Assembly (NCBI RefSeq): GCF_001488575.1
Contig: NZ_LN831302.1
Location: 1,736,001-1,800,000 of the forward strand
DNA: 64,000 bases
Direction of reading: 5' to 3'
Source of the DNA: Halobacterium hubeiense
Lineage (GTDB): Archaea > Halobacteriota > Halobacteria > Halobacteriales > Halobacteriaceae
Part shown: positions 7,662 to 15,964 of the stretch, one piece after another
Numbering within the stretch: position 1 is the stretch's first letter
Layout: each line of letters begins with the position of its first letter
Translations under genes and position numbers: made by a program
The notes under the pieces: model-generated
What the model saw: the letters and a program-made list of their open reading frames with translations, nothing else
What the model was told of the DNA's origin: nothing
Databases searched by the model: none

Positions 7662-10064
7662 TCAGTCGTCGGCGACGGCGGCCGCGCGCTGCGTCTCGGG
7701 TTCGAGTTCGGCTTCCGCGACGGCGGGCGTCCACGACAGGTCCTGTTCGTAGTGGAACGCGCGGTGGTCGCGGGTCGGGTCCACGACCGTCAGCGCGAGC
7801 CAGTCGTTGTCCAGAAGCACCTGCAGTTGCTCGTGCTCCGCGAGCACGCCCTCGACGCGCTTGACGGGCGCGTGGACGACCGTCGAGAGGCGCAGCGGCT
7901 GGTGGTACGGCTCGTCGGCGGCGGTCGTCAGCGACTGCAGCGGCAGACCGGTCATCAGGTCGCCGCCGTTGCCCTGGTAGACGCCGAGGTTCCCGACGGG
8001 GTTGTGCGTGACCTTCGAGCCGCTGCCATAGACGGCGTTGTCCACCGTCGAGAAGTAGTACTGGGCGTTTATCCACTGCGTGACGACCATCGGCCCGGTG
8101 AGAATCGCGGCCAGCGCGTCGCCGTCGGGGTCGGTGGCGTGGTCGTATGAGTGGAGGAACGCGCGCCCGTCGAGGTCAAGGTCGCTGGTGAGTTCGCGCG
8201 GGCCGACGACGAAGCCGGCGTTGCCGGCCAGCCCCAGTTCTGGACGGGTCTCCGCCCAGTCGCCGGCGCGGCGCTCGGTCTCGCTGACCGCGTCGCCGTC
8301 GGCGCCCAGCGATTCGGCGCGCTCGGCGGCCGCGCGCTCACGGGCGCTCGCGAGGTCCGCGCGCAACTGTTCGACGTCGTCGGCGTGGCTCGCGGGGACG
8401 TCGCCGTCGTACAGCTCGACCTCGTCGGTCGTCGTGTTGTGCTCGGCCGCGAGGAAGACGGTGTCCTCGGGGACGTCGAAGCCGCGCTCGCGCAGCGCGG
8501 CCTTCACCTCGGGGTCGCTACAGATGGCCGCGAGCACGCGGGCGTTCGGGCCGCCGGGGTTGCCGGCGCACGCGCCGCAGTCCAGACTCGACTCGTAGGG
8601 GTTGTTCGCGGTCTCGCTGGCGTGGCCGGTGAAGACGACGAGGCGACCGAACTGCTCCCAACCCATCAACTCGAAGGCGGCGGCCGCGTACTCGACGCGC
8701 TCTTCGGTCGTCAGGCCGGCGGGCAGGCCCTCGTCGGCGTGCTCGTGGTCGAGGTCGGGCTCGCAGAACTCGTGGACGTCCGGAATCGGGCCGGTAGCGG
8801 CGCCGACGAGGCCGCGGACGCGCTCGGGGACGAGCGTGCGCGCCGCGAGCGCGACGCCGTAGCCGCTCCCCGCGCTCTCGACGAACCCGTACGCCGTGGC
8901 GGCGTTGGCCTCCAGCGTCTCCACGACCTCGGTGGCCGCCTCGCGGAGGCCCGTCCAGCGGTCGTGGCTCGCGTGCGCGTCCTCGTCGGCCGGCGCCTCG
9001 GCGACGCGGTGCTGGGGTTCGACGATGGGCGGGCAGGCCTCGACGGAGACCTCGGCGTCGTAGCCCTCGTACTCCATCGGGACGCCGAAGAACCCCGCGT
9101 ACCCGTGGGTCTCGTAGTCGCCCGTCTCCTCGACGTGCCGGCGGATGACCTCCGAGCGGGTGTCGATGCAGAACACCAGTTGGGCGTCCGGGCGCCCCGA
9201 GTCCTCCTCGCCCTCCGCGAGCGACTCGCTCTCGGCCGCGACGGCGTCCACGAGGTCCTCGCGGTAGGTCGCTTCCCACGCGCGCAGGAACGCCGCGGCG
9301 ATTTCGTCCGCAGAGTCCGGCTCACCGGGGTCGTCGTCCGGTGAGAGGTCGGCGTCGAGGGCGTCCAGCACCGCCAGCCGCGCCGCCAAGTAGCCCGCCA
9401 GCGAAATCGGGTGCGCGGACTGCCACTCGCCGCCGTCCTCGACGCGCCGATTGACGAACCACGTCCACCCCGGGAGTGCGGCCAACTCCTCCTCGAAGAT
9501 GGCCTCCCACTCGCCCTCCGGGTACGGTTCGAGGGCCGTCGCGACGGCGTCGGTCGGCTCCTCGGGAAGGTCGGCGGCGACGCCCGCGTCCGGAATCTCG
9601 TCGTCGTGGGCGGCGACCTCGCGGAACGCGGCGTAGAAGCCGGCCTCGCGGTTCGGCATCGACCAGTGGGCGCTCCCCTCGTCGAGGAACGCCGACAGCC
9701 ACTTCGAGAGCACGCGGTCGGCGTGCTCGGTGGCGTCGTCCGCGTCGCCCTCCGCGGGGTCGGCCGCGTCGGCTAGCTGGTCGAGCAGCACTTCGGGGGC
9801 GGCGTCGTAGCCGGCTTCGTCGAGTTCCGCGTCGAGGCGGTCGCGGGAAATCTGGCCCCGCTCGAGGGCCGCGCGGAACGTCTCGGCGCTCGGGTAGCCG
9901 CGGCCGCCGAGGAGCTCGGCGGCGTCCGCGACCGCCTCCTCGAAGGGCCGGTCCTCGAAGCCCGAGAGCGGGTTCGCGGTCACGAACGAGTGGACCGGCC
10001 AGAGGGAGCCGACGACGCCGGCCGCCTCCTCGATGCTGTCGCGGATTGCCGTGTCAGTGCTCAT
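7662..10064 (-). CDS. dabA: DabA-type inorganic carbon transporter subunit (DUF2309/UPF0753)
   Basis: An 800-residue cytoplasmic protein of the DUF2309 family, related to beta-carbonic anhydrases. In characterised DAB complexes DabA works with a membrane partner to convert CO2 to bicarbonate vectorially. The predicted zinc ligands are present with family spacing: Cys299 and Asp301 in FCIDTRSE, His481 in FTGHASETANNP and Cys496 in SSLDCGACAG. The N-terminal PVHSFVTANPLSGFE motif also matches. It follows dabB with an 11 bp overlap on the same strand. Function in this archaeon is inferred from the family; the intact site argues for activity. Confidence 0.88.
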   Translation of the reverse strand: MSTDTAIRDSIEEAAGVVGSLWPVHSFVTANPLSGFEDRPFEEAVADAAELLGGRGYPSAETFRAALERGQISRDRLDAELDEAGYDAAPEVLLDQLADAADPAEGDADDATEHADRVLSKWLSAFLDEGSAHWSMPNREAGFYAAFREVAAHDDEIPDAGVAADLPEEPTDAVATALEPYPEGEWEAIFEEELAALPGWTWFVNRRVEDGGEWQSAHPISLAGYLAARLAVLDALDADLSPDDDPGEPDSADEIAAAFLRAWEATYREDLVDAVAAESESLAEGEEDSGRPDAQLVFCIDTRSEVIRRHVEETGDYETHGYAGFFGVPMEYEGYDAEVSVEACPPIVEPQHRVAEAPADEDAHASHDRWTGLREAATEVVETLEANAATAYGFVESAGSGYGVALAARTLVPERVRGLVGAATGPIPDVHEFCEPDLDHEHADEGLPAGLTTEERVEYAAAAFELMGWEQFGRLVVFTGHASETANNPYESSLDCGACAGNPGGPNARVLAAICSDPEVKAALRERGFDVPEDTVFLAAEHNTTTDEVELYDGDVPASHADDVEQLRADLASARERAAAERAESLGADGDAVSETERRAGDWAETRPELGLAGNAGFVVGPRELTSDLDLDGRAFLHSYDHATDPDGDALAAILTGPMVVTQWINAQYYFSTVDNAVYGSGSKVTHNPVGNLGVYQGNGGDLMTGLPLQSLTTAADEPYHQPLRLSTVVHAPVKRVEGVLAEHEQLQVLLDNDWLALTVVDPTRDHRAFHYEQDLSWTPAVAEAELEPETQRAAAVADD

Positions 10065-11541
10065 TGTAGTCCTCCGTGTTCGTCAAGACGGTTTCGGGCG
10101 CCGGCCGGCTGGCGTTCAGCAGGGCGACGTAGAGCCGCCGGCTGCGCTCGTGGACGCCGGTCTCGATGGCGACGTAGATGACGGTGAACGCGGCGGCGAC
10201 GGCGACGTGAACGAGCGTGAGTTCGGTCGGCGCCTGTTCGACCGGGAGCAGGCCCGCGACGCCCTCGTAGACGACGGCGTAGACGAGAATTGCGGGGAAG
10301 AACACCAGCGGGACGGCGGCGTAGCGCGCGAGCGCCGACAGCGACGTGTGTCCGACCGCGTCGCGGGCGGCGTGCAGCGTGGTGAACACCACGAAGAACG
10401 TCAACAGCAGGCCGCTGTCGGCGTGCGTCCCCTTCCCGGTCAGCACCGCGAACAGCGCGCCGCCGGCGAGTCCGGTCAGCAGCGTCACGACGCCGCCGGC
10501 GACGCTCGGGAGGCCGCCCGCGGTGTGCGGGGTGCCGTCGCTCGGGCTGGCGCGTTCGACCTGTCCCCCGGAGCCGAGGAACTGGTAGGCCTTGTAGAAG
10601 CCGTGGAGAATCAGGTGCGTGACGGCGGCGGCGAAGAAGCCCAGGCCCGCCTGCATTATCATGAAGCCCATCTGCCCGACGGTCGAGCAGCCGAGCTTGC
10701 TCTTGACGTCGGTCTGCACGGACTTCAACAGCTTCCCGCCCGCGGCGCTGACTGCGCCGACCGCGACCACCGCGAGCATCAGCGTGGCGTCGGCGGTGAC
10801 GACGGGCGCGAAGCGCGCCAGCAGGATGCCGCCGGCGTTGACGAAGCCGGCGTGCATCAGCGCCGACGCCGGGGTCGGCGCGGTCATCGAGGACAGCAGC
10901 CACGTGTGGAACGGGACGAGCGCGGACTGAATCATCGCCGCGAGCACGAGCGCGCCCGCCGCGAGGAGCCAGACGGGGCCGCCGAGCGCGTCGGCGTTCG
11001 CGGCGATTCCCGAAATCGTCGTCGCGCCGGTCGTCCACCACAGCGCGGTCAGCGCGACGGCGAGCAGGCCGCTGCTGGCGAGGAAGTGCTTGCGGGCGAC
11101 CGCGGCGGCGGCGCTCGCCTGGTCCCAGCCGCCGACGACGCCGATTAGCTCGGCCATCAGCAGGCCCATCGCCAGCCAGAGGCCCGCGAACAGCGCGAAG
11201 TGGTCGGCGGCGACCAGCGCCATCACGGCGAGCGTGAACCCGAACGTGTTGGCGAAGAACGCCGTCTCGTGGGCGCTCCCGGCGAGGTAGCGCCGCGAGT
11301 AGCTGTGGACGACGCCGCTGAAGAACGTGACGACGACCCACATCAGGACGGTCAGGCCGTCGACGGCGACCACGCCGCCGAGCTCCCACGCGCCCGCGGT
11401 TCGCGCTCGGACGGCGAGGGCGCCGACGCTCGCGGCGAACAGCGCCCACACGAGCCACGTGAGTGCGGCGGGCACGAGCGGCGACTCCGCCGCCGTGTCC
11501 GGGAGTGGTCCGACCGTCGTCGTTGCGTCCTGTCCCGACAT
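10054..11541 (-). CDS. dabB: DabB-type proton-conducting membrane subunit (NuoL/MrpA-like)
   Basis: A 495-residue polytopic membrane protein of the NADH-quinone oxidoreductase subunit 5 / antiporter superfamily, with about 13-14 hydrophobic segments. The core contains TPASALMHAGFVNAGG and KSKLGCSTVGQMGFM, matching the lysine/histidine-bearing broken helices that carry protons in NuoL. No other complex I or Mrp subunit is nearby, and it is translationally coupled to dabA, so it is best read as DabB, which uses the ion gradient to drive bicarbonate formation. ATG at 11541 is chosen; an upstream in-frame start at 11607 would add 22 basic residues not typical of the family. Confidence 0.86.
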   Translation of the reverse strand: MSGQDATTTVGPLPDTAAESPLVPAALTWLVWALFAASVGALAVRARTAGAWELGGVVAVDGLTVLMWVVVTFFSGVVHSYSRRYLAGSAHETAFFANTFGFTLAVMALVAADHFALFAGLWLAMGLLMAELIGVVGGWDQASAAAAVARKHFLASSGLLAVALTALWWTTGATTISGIAANADALGGPVWLLAAGALVLAAMIQSALVPFHTWLLSSMTAPTPASALMHAGFVNAGGILLARFAPVVTADATLMLAVVAVGAVSAAGGKLLKSVQTDVKSKLGCSTVGQMGFMIMQAGLGFFAAAVTHLILHGFYKAYQFLGSGGQVERASPSDGTPHTAGGLPSVAGGVVTLLTGLAGGALFAVLTGKGTHADSGLLLTFFVVFTTLHAARDAVGHTSLSALARYAAVPLVFFPAILVYAVVYEGVAGLLPVEQAPTELTLVHVAVAAAFTVIYVAIETGVHERSRRLYVALLNASRPAPETVLTNTEDYNEH

Positions 11542-11599
11542 GGTTCGGTTCCGGACCGTCGCGGCGCCCGAGCCGACCCCGGGACCGTTCCGGTCGCGT

Positions 11600-11700
11600 C
11601 TACGCACACTAGAGAACGGTTCGTCTATTAAACTTGGCTATTATCACAAATCGTTCGCAGAAAGTTGATTATAGAACGTTATGTTTATCGGGCGCGTGCG
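11600..11700 (-). promoter_or_regulatory. Probable dabBA promoter region
   Basis: An AT-rich patch in otherwise GC-rich DNA upstream of dabB. On the minus strand a TATA-like GTTTAATAG lies at 11625-11633, about 85 bp before the chosen ATG, so initiation near 11600 would leave a 5' leader of about 60 bases. Further upstream on the same strand, AACGTTCTATAATC and CGATTTGTGATAATAG provide additional AT-rich elements. The Lrp-type gene ends at 11769, so this is the only space for regulation of the dab pair. Confidence 0.4.
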
Positions 11701-11768
11701 ACACCGGCGAACTGACAGCGACGCGTCGGACTGCGAGTGCCCACGTACTGGCGAAAAGCAGCCGGCGT

Positions 11769-12242
11769 TCAGCGGTCGGTCTCGGGGTCGAAGCCGCCGA
11801 AGGGCGTCGTCTCGTGGCTCCGCACGAGCACCTCGTCGGCGACCGTCAACCCCATGTCGAGGAGCTCCTGTGCGACCGACGTGATGTCGCCGTCCGACTC
11901 GCCGACGGCCGTCACGAGGAGGTTCTCGTCCCCGGTGACCAGCTCCTGCACGGAGACCACGCCGTCGATGGCCAGTATCTCGGGGATGAGTTCGCCGCGC
12001 TCGGGTATCGAGGCGGTGCAGTAGAGCAACATCCGCAGCGGGTACCCCGACTGCTGGTAGTCCACGCTCGCGCTGTACCCCTTGACGACGCCGCTCTCCT
12101 CCAGTCGCTGGATGCGCTTGCGGACGGTGCTGTCCGAGGTGCCGGTTCGCTCTGCGATGTCTCCCGACGACATGTTCCGCGCGTCCTCCTGGAGCGCGTA
12201 CAGGATGGCGCGATCCACGTCGTCGATGTCCTCGTCGGTCAT
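11769..12242 (-). CDS. Lrp/AsnC-family transcriptional regulator
   Basis: A 157-residue regulator with an N-terminal winged helix-turn-helix (DDVDRAILYALQEDAR to RKRIQRLEESGVVKGY, about residues 7-62) and a C-terminal RAM/AsnC effector domain with the ferredoxin-like pattern around LLYCTASIPERGELIP and ENLLVTAVG. Start is ATG at 12242; a longer frame to 12320 lacks domain support. It sits just upstream of and in the same direction as dabBA, so it may respond to carbon or amino-acid status and control them, but proximity is the only evidence. Lrp proteins often autoregulate. Confidence 0.88.
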   Translation of the reverse strand: MTDEDIDDVDRAILYALQEDARNMSSGDIAERTGTSDSTVRKRIQRLEESGVVKGYSASVDYQQSGYPLRMLLYCTASIPERGELIPEILAIDGVVSVQELVTGDENLLVTAVGESDGDITSVAQELLDMGLTVADEVLVRSHETTPFGGFDPETDR

Positions 12243-12464
12243 ACCGGAGTGTCCGCGACAGAGCCACTTGACCCTTGCACTCGCTCCCGGGACGCCGGAA
12301 CTCGTCGCCGAGCGGGCCACTCACAGCAGTCTCAGCTCCCCTCGTCGGTGAGCGGTTCCGCTTGCCCCGACCCAGAACTTGTGTATAGCAGTATTTGATT
12401 TACCTGTCGTCGCTCGGTTCGGGAAACCAGTACGTTGAATGGGGTGGCTCGCCGAACTCCGGAC

Positions 12465-12635
12465 ATGGCTAGCGAACTCGAACACGAGTGCCCGAACTGC
12501 GGCGAGGAGAAGACGTTCTACCGAGCGGCCGCGACGGAGCTGCACCTCGGTCAGAAGACGAAGTGGTCGTGTCCGGACTGCGACTACGCGTTCGTCCGCA
12601 TTAACGGCGACATCGACTCCTCCGTCAGCGCGTAA
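12465..12635 (+). CDS. Haloarchaeal zinc-ribbon microprotein (56 aa)
   Basis: A 56-residue protein with two CxxC knuckles, CPNCGEE at residues 8-14 and CPDCDYAF at about 35-42, fitting a single zinc ribbon. The linker is basic and aromatic (KTFYRAAATELHLGQKTKW), and the tail is acidic. Such small CPxCG zinc-finger proteins are numerous in Halobacteria and mostly uncharacterised. The start ATG at 12465 puts the first knuckle near the N-terminus; 30 upstream bases in frame are unlikely to be translated. No partner is evident. Confidence 0.8.
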   Translation: MASELEHECPNCGEEKTFYRAAATELHLGQKTKWSCPDCDYAFVRINGDIDSSVSA

Positions 12636-13196
12636 TCGACGCGTTCCACGCGACCCCGCTTCTCGCTCCGTGAACCAGGGTGTCACGGGGTGAAGTCGAT
12701 GTTTCTCTACCCGCCGGATTGCGCAGTTTCGATACCGCGTCGCAGGCGGACAGTGCAGTCGGTGAGTGAATCAGCTACCTATCGGTACTCGTTCGCGTCG
12801 GGCCAGCCGACAACGTAGCCGACCGGCGCGTCTCTCGTGACCCCCTCGCGTCAGTACGGCTTCGTTGCTGTTCGACGAAACCGCGTTTAGTCGAGCGCGC
12901 CGCGTCACTCTGCGGCGTCGCAATGGGCATTCGGTTTTTGGTGGAGTTCCCCCTCGGTCGCCCCCGAGCAGCCCACTCGCCGAACACGCGAGTGGCCTCG
13001 GTTCGAACGATTGGAGCGGTCGCGACGCGCTCGAACTCGTTGGTTACTGTACCCATCTTACCGCACTAACCCTGCAACAACCACCAAACTGGGGTGGTCG
13101 AGATGCGTTTCTTTGGTTCTTCTGACGGGCTTATCTCCCTAATCCGCCTGTGGACACCAAAACCGTTAACCTCCGTCTCCGAGACAGTCGGGACAC
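12636..13196. other. Gene-free stretch upstream of the recombinase pair
   Basis: About 560 bases with no convincing gene on either strand; short frames here lack conserved residues and haloarchaeal amino-acid composition. Base composition is less GC-biased than the surroundings. Visible features are an inverted repeat CCACC-aaactg-GGGTGG at 13081-13097, and an AT-richer run (ccaaaaccgttaacc) 30-50 bases before the gene at 13197 that may serve as its promoter. It could hold a non-coding RNA or a remnant; nothing decisive is seen. Confidence 0.4.
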
Positions 13197-13571
13197 ATGA
13201 CCGAGGACGTGAAGCTCAACGTCGCCGTCCCGCGCCACCAGCGCGACGTCTACGACGAGGAGGCCGAGCAGATGGGGTTCGCCAGCCGCGCCGCGTACGT
13301 CCGCGCGATGGTCAACGCTGGACGCCGGGATTTCGGCCTCGACCCCCAGGGGTCAGGCGGCGAAGACACCACTCTAGCGGAGTTCGTCGAGCGGCGAATC
13401 GTCGCCTTCATCGAGGACGCCGACGGCGCCAGCCGCGACGCCGTCGTCGAGGAGCTCACCGGCGACATCGAGCAGACGGTCACCGACTGTCTCGCCCGCC
13501 TCGACGACGCCGGCCGAATCGACTACGACATCCAGCAGGACGGTCTCGTCGTCCGCTCGGAGGACGACTGA
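13197..13571 (+). CDS. Ribbon-helix-helix-like/winged-helix DNA-binding protein upstream of recombinase
   Basis: A 124-residue protein. The N-terminus (VKLNVAVPRHQRDVYDEEAE, then FASRAAYVRAMVNAGRRDF) has the strand-helix-helix pattern of CopG/Arc-type DNA-binding proteins. The C-terminal half (AVVEELTGDIEQTV to RLDDAGRIDYD) looks like a small winged helix. It ends two bases before the recombinase GTG, so the two are almost certainly co-transcribed. A role as accessory or regulatory factor for the recombinase is inference. The family resembles conserved haloarchaeal proteins paired with chromosomal Xer-like genes. Confidence 0.75.
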   Translation: MTEDVKLNVAVPRHQRDVYDEEAEQMGFASRAAYVRAMVNAGRRDFGLDPQGSGGEDTTLAEFVERRIVAFIEDADGASRDAVVEELTGDIEQTVTDCLARLDDAGRIDYDIQQDGLVVRSEDD

Positions 13572-13573
13572 CC

Positions 13574-14632
13574 GTGTCCCGGACCGGCACCGCGACCGAC
13601 TACGACGACGGGCCCGTCGGGACGTTCCTCGACGAGATGGAGCTGTACGGCCGCTCGACCAGCACCATCGAGGACTACCGGACGACGCTCCGCCAGCTCC
13701 GCGCGTTCCTCGCCGCCCGCGACACGCCCATCGAGGACGCCACCCGGGGAGACTGCCTGAAGTGGATTCAGTCGCTTCGCGAGGACGGCTACGCGCCGGG
13801 CTCGATTCGCACGAAGGCCGTCCACGTCAACCGATTCTACGGGTACATGGTCCAGACCGGGGAGTTCGACGAGAACCCGATGGTCGTCGTGATGGAGGAG
13901 ATGAGCGAGCGCGGCGACGCCTCGCCGACGCGGCGCCGCATCGCCGTCGCGGAGATGCGGGAGTTCGTCGGCTCGATTCGGAACCCGCTTCACCGCGCCA
14001 TCGTGGTGGTGCTGGCGAAGACCGGCATCCGCGTCGGCGAACTGTGCAACCTCGACCTGCGGGACGTCCACCTCTCGAATCCCGCGATTGAGCAGTACTA
14101 CGGCGTGCAGCCGCGAGCGGCCGTCAGCGACCGCGAGAACACCCTGTTCGTGCCCAGCGACGTGGACGTGGGCGACACCGTCAACGGCGAGCAGCGCACG
14201 GAAGGGAACAAGCGCCACCGCGACACGCGCATCCCCGTCGATGACGAAGTCGAGCGCGCGCTCGTGGAGTGGCTGGCGATTCGCCCGGACGTCGAATCGC
14301 CTGCGGAGCCGCTGTTCGTGAACGTCTCCGAGAACTACGGCCAGCGGCTGACCAGCGAGATGGTGCGCGCGTACGTCACGGACCTGGCGCGCGCGAACGG
14401 GTGGTACGCGACCGGCGCGGGCGTCGAGGAGAACGTCACGCCCCACTACTTCCGGCACTTCTTCACGACGGAGCTGCGCCAGCGGACCGACGACGGCTAC
14501 CTCGTGAAGTACCTGCGCGGGGACGTCGGCGACGTGATGGACCGGTACACCCACAACTGGCGGGAGCTGGTCGCTGAACCGTACAGCGAGTCTGTCTACC
14601 AGCTCACCACTCGTCGGAACGGCAACCAGTAA
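13574..14632 (+). CDS. XerC/D-like tyrosine recombinase
   Basis: A 352-residue site-specific recombinase. Residues 10-100 form the SAM-like N-terminal DNA-binding domain (STIEDYRTTLRQLRAFL). The catalytic core shows the first arginine in TGIRVGELCNLDLRDV, a lysine in the beta-hairpin KRHRDTRIP, the H-x-x-R box in PHYFRHFF and the nucleophile tyrosine in VMDRYTHNW. All catalytic residues appear present. Start is GTG at 13574, two bases after the upstream gene. No att sites or phage genes flank it, so a housekeeping Xer-like role is as likely as a mobile-element integrase. Confidence 0.9.
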   Translation: MSRTGTATDYDDGPVGTFLDEMELYGRSTSTIEDYRTTLRQLRAFLAARDTPIEDATRGDCLKWIQSLREDGYAPGSIRTKAVHVNRFYGYMVQTGEFDENPMVVVMEEMSERGDASPTRRRIAVAEMREFVGSIRNPLHRAIVVVLAKTGIRVGELCNLDLRDVHLSNPAIEQYYGVQPRAAVSDRENTLFVPSDVDVGDTVNGEQRTEGNKRHRDTRIPVDDEVERALVEWLAIRPDVESPAEPLFVNVSENYGQRLTSEMVRAYVTDLARANGWYATGAGVEENVTPHYFRHFFTTELRQRTDDGYLVKYLRGDVGDVMDRYTHNWRELVAEPYSESVYQLTTRRNGNQ

Positions 14633-14678
14633 ACTGCGTCTCGCGATATCAAAACCGGCGGTCGTCGGCCGCAGAAGA

Positions 14679-15080
14679 CTACTCGTGCTCGCGTACCGCG
14701 GCGAGCGCTCGCTGGCGCTTCTGGACAATCTCGTGGACACGCTCTTTCTTGTCCTCGATGTCCTGCTGGTCGCGCAGCCAGTAGAGGTCCGTGTAGAAGG
14801 AGACCAGCGCCTCGACTTCCTCGCCGGAGAGCTGGCCGATTTCGTCGGCGTTGCTCTCGTAGACGACCGGCCGCTCGACGGTTCCCGTGAGCGACTCGTA
14901 GTTCCCGCTGTCGGCCATCTCGTCGACGTACGACAGCGCGTCCAGCTCCGTCTCGAACGCCTGTCGGAGGTGGGCGCGAGCGGCCTGCCGGCGTCGCCAG
15001 AACAGGAAGTACGATCCCGCGATTGTCGCGACTGCGCCGATGATGCTCCCGAGGACGAGCCCGGTGGCAGCGCCGGTCAC
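14679..15080 (-). CDS. Single-pass membrane protein of unknown function
   Basis: A 133-residue protein with one N-terminal hydrophobic helix (LGSIIGAVATIAGSYFLFW, about residues 10-28) followed by the basic WRRRQAARAHLRQ, which should keep the rest in the cytoplasm. The soluble part is acidic and helical, with a probable coiled coil (QQDIEDKKERVHEIVQKRQR) near the end. It starts with GTG at 15080. It is convergent with the recombinase and separated from it by 46 bp. I do not recognise a family. Confidence 0.65.
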   Translation of the reverse strand: MTGAATGLVLGSIIGAVATIAGSYFLFWRRRQAARAHLRQAFETELDALSYVDEMADSGNYESLTGTVERPVVYESNADEIGQLSGEEVEALVSFYTDLYWLRDQQDIEDKKERVHEIVQKRQRALAAVREHE

Positions 15081-15214
15081 GCCTCTACGTTCGCGCGGCG
15101 GGCGGATAGCCGTGGTGGTCGATTCGGGACCGGCTGGCTACACCGGCCGTATCTGGGAGGAGCCAAACACCTAACTATCCGCCCGTCGTCGGCTCACGCG
15201 TATGGCAGAGCCCA

Positions 15215-15478
15215 GTGGTCGTTTTTGCCGACGGTAACGACGCACCGACGCCCGAACGCGACGCCCTGACGGACCTGCCGCCGAGCGCGAAGCTCGTGTT
15301 CAAAGTTCTGGAGTACGACTCGCCGCTCACGCAGGCGGAGTTGCGCGAGCGAACGCGACTCTCCAAGCGCACAACGCGCCACGGCCTCTCGCTGCTGAAA
15401 GACGCAGGGCTAATCGAGGAACGGGTCTACATCCCGGACGCCAGAAAACGCATCTACGAGCCGCGGGTGGTCGACTAG
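15215..15478 (+). CDS. Small winged-helix (MarR-like) transcriptional regulator
   Basis: An 87-residue protein consisting almost entirely of one winged helix-turn-helix: [19 protein letters not shown], then [20 protein letters not shown] as the recognition helix region, then a wing with [14 protein letters not shown]. The GTG at 15215 is the only upstream start in frame before the domain, but the first ten residues are not typical, so the true start could be internal. It overlaps the convergent nikR stop by four bases. Its target is unknown. Confidence 0.75.
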   Translation: MVVFADGNDAPTPERDALTDLPPSAKLVFKVLEYDSPLTQAELRERTRLSKRTTRHGLSLLKDAGLIEERVYIPDARKRIYEPRVVD

Positions 15479-15900
15479 CCCTCGGAGAGCGGCGTGAAGC
15501 CGTCCACGGGAATCACCGAGTAGTCCACCGTAATCGTGTCCTTCGTGGCGCGCACGCGCCCGACGAACTCCGATATCTCGTCGAGCTTGCCTTCGAGGAT
15601 GAACAGCTCCATGCAGTAGTGGTCGCCGACGTGGTTGTGCACGTTGCTCGTGACGAGGCCCTCGTACTCGTGGCGGAGGTTCATCATGCGCTCCTCGACG
15701 GTGGAGTTCTCGTAGCTGAACAGCACCGTGACGACGCCGATGAGCGGGCGGTCCTCCAGTTGCTTGTCCTCAAACTCGCCGAGGAGGTTGCGCGCCGCTT
15801 CCCGGACGACCTCGCTGCGGCCGGTGTAGCCGTGGTCCTCGGAGAACTCGTCGAGCCGTTCGAGGAGTTCGTCGGGCATCGAGACGCTGACGACGGTCAT
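15475..15900 (-). CDS. nikR: NikR-type nickel-responsive ribbon-helix-helix regulator
   Basis: A 141-residue CopG/NikR-family repressor. Residues 1-45 form the ribbon-helix-helix ([19 protein letters not shown], then [13 protein letters not shown]). The C-terminal ACT-like metal domain carries the high-affinity nickel ligands: His in LRHEYEGL and the [11 protein letters not shown] cluster with two histidines and the cysteine. NikR normally represses nickel uptake genes when nickel binds. No nickel transporter or hydrogenase is in this window, so its target is elsewhere, possibly including urease or cobalt/nickel uptake. Confidence 0.85.
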   Translation of the reverse strand: MTVVSVSMPDELLERLDEFSEDHGYTGRSEVVREAARNLLGEFEDKQLEDRPLIGVVTVLFSYENSTVEERMMNLRHEYEGLVTSNVHNHVGDHYCMELFILEGKLDEISEFVGRVRATKDTITVDYSVIPVDGFTPLSEG

Positions 15901-15964
15901 ATATTAATCGAGGGCGCTTCGAGTAATAAGGATTGGCTAAAAACGGCCGCTCAGCGGCGCCGAG

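Noticed and set aside
8151-9344. 397-aa frame antisense to dabA
   Set aside because: It lies wholly within dabA, has shadow composition and no recognisable motif.
12775-13125. Short frames on both strands in the gap before the recombinase pair
   Set aside because: Serine/arginine-rich, no acidic bias, no promoter or start context.
13574-14632. Integrated virus or plasmid around the tyrosine recombinase
   Set aside because: Flanking genes are ordinary chromosomal ones with normal composition, and I found no att duplication or structural genes.
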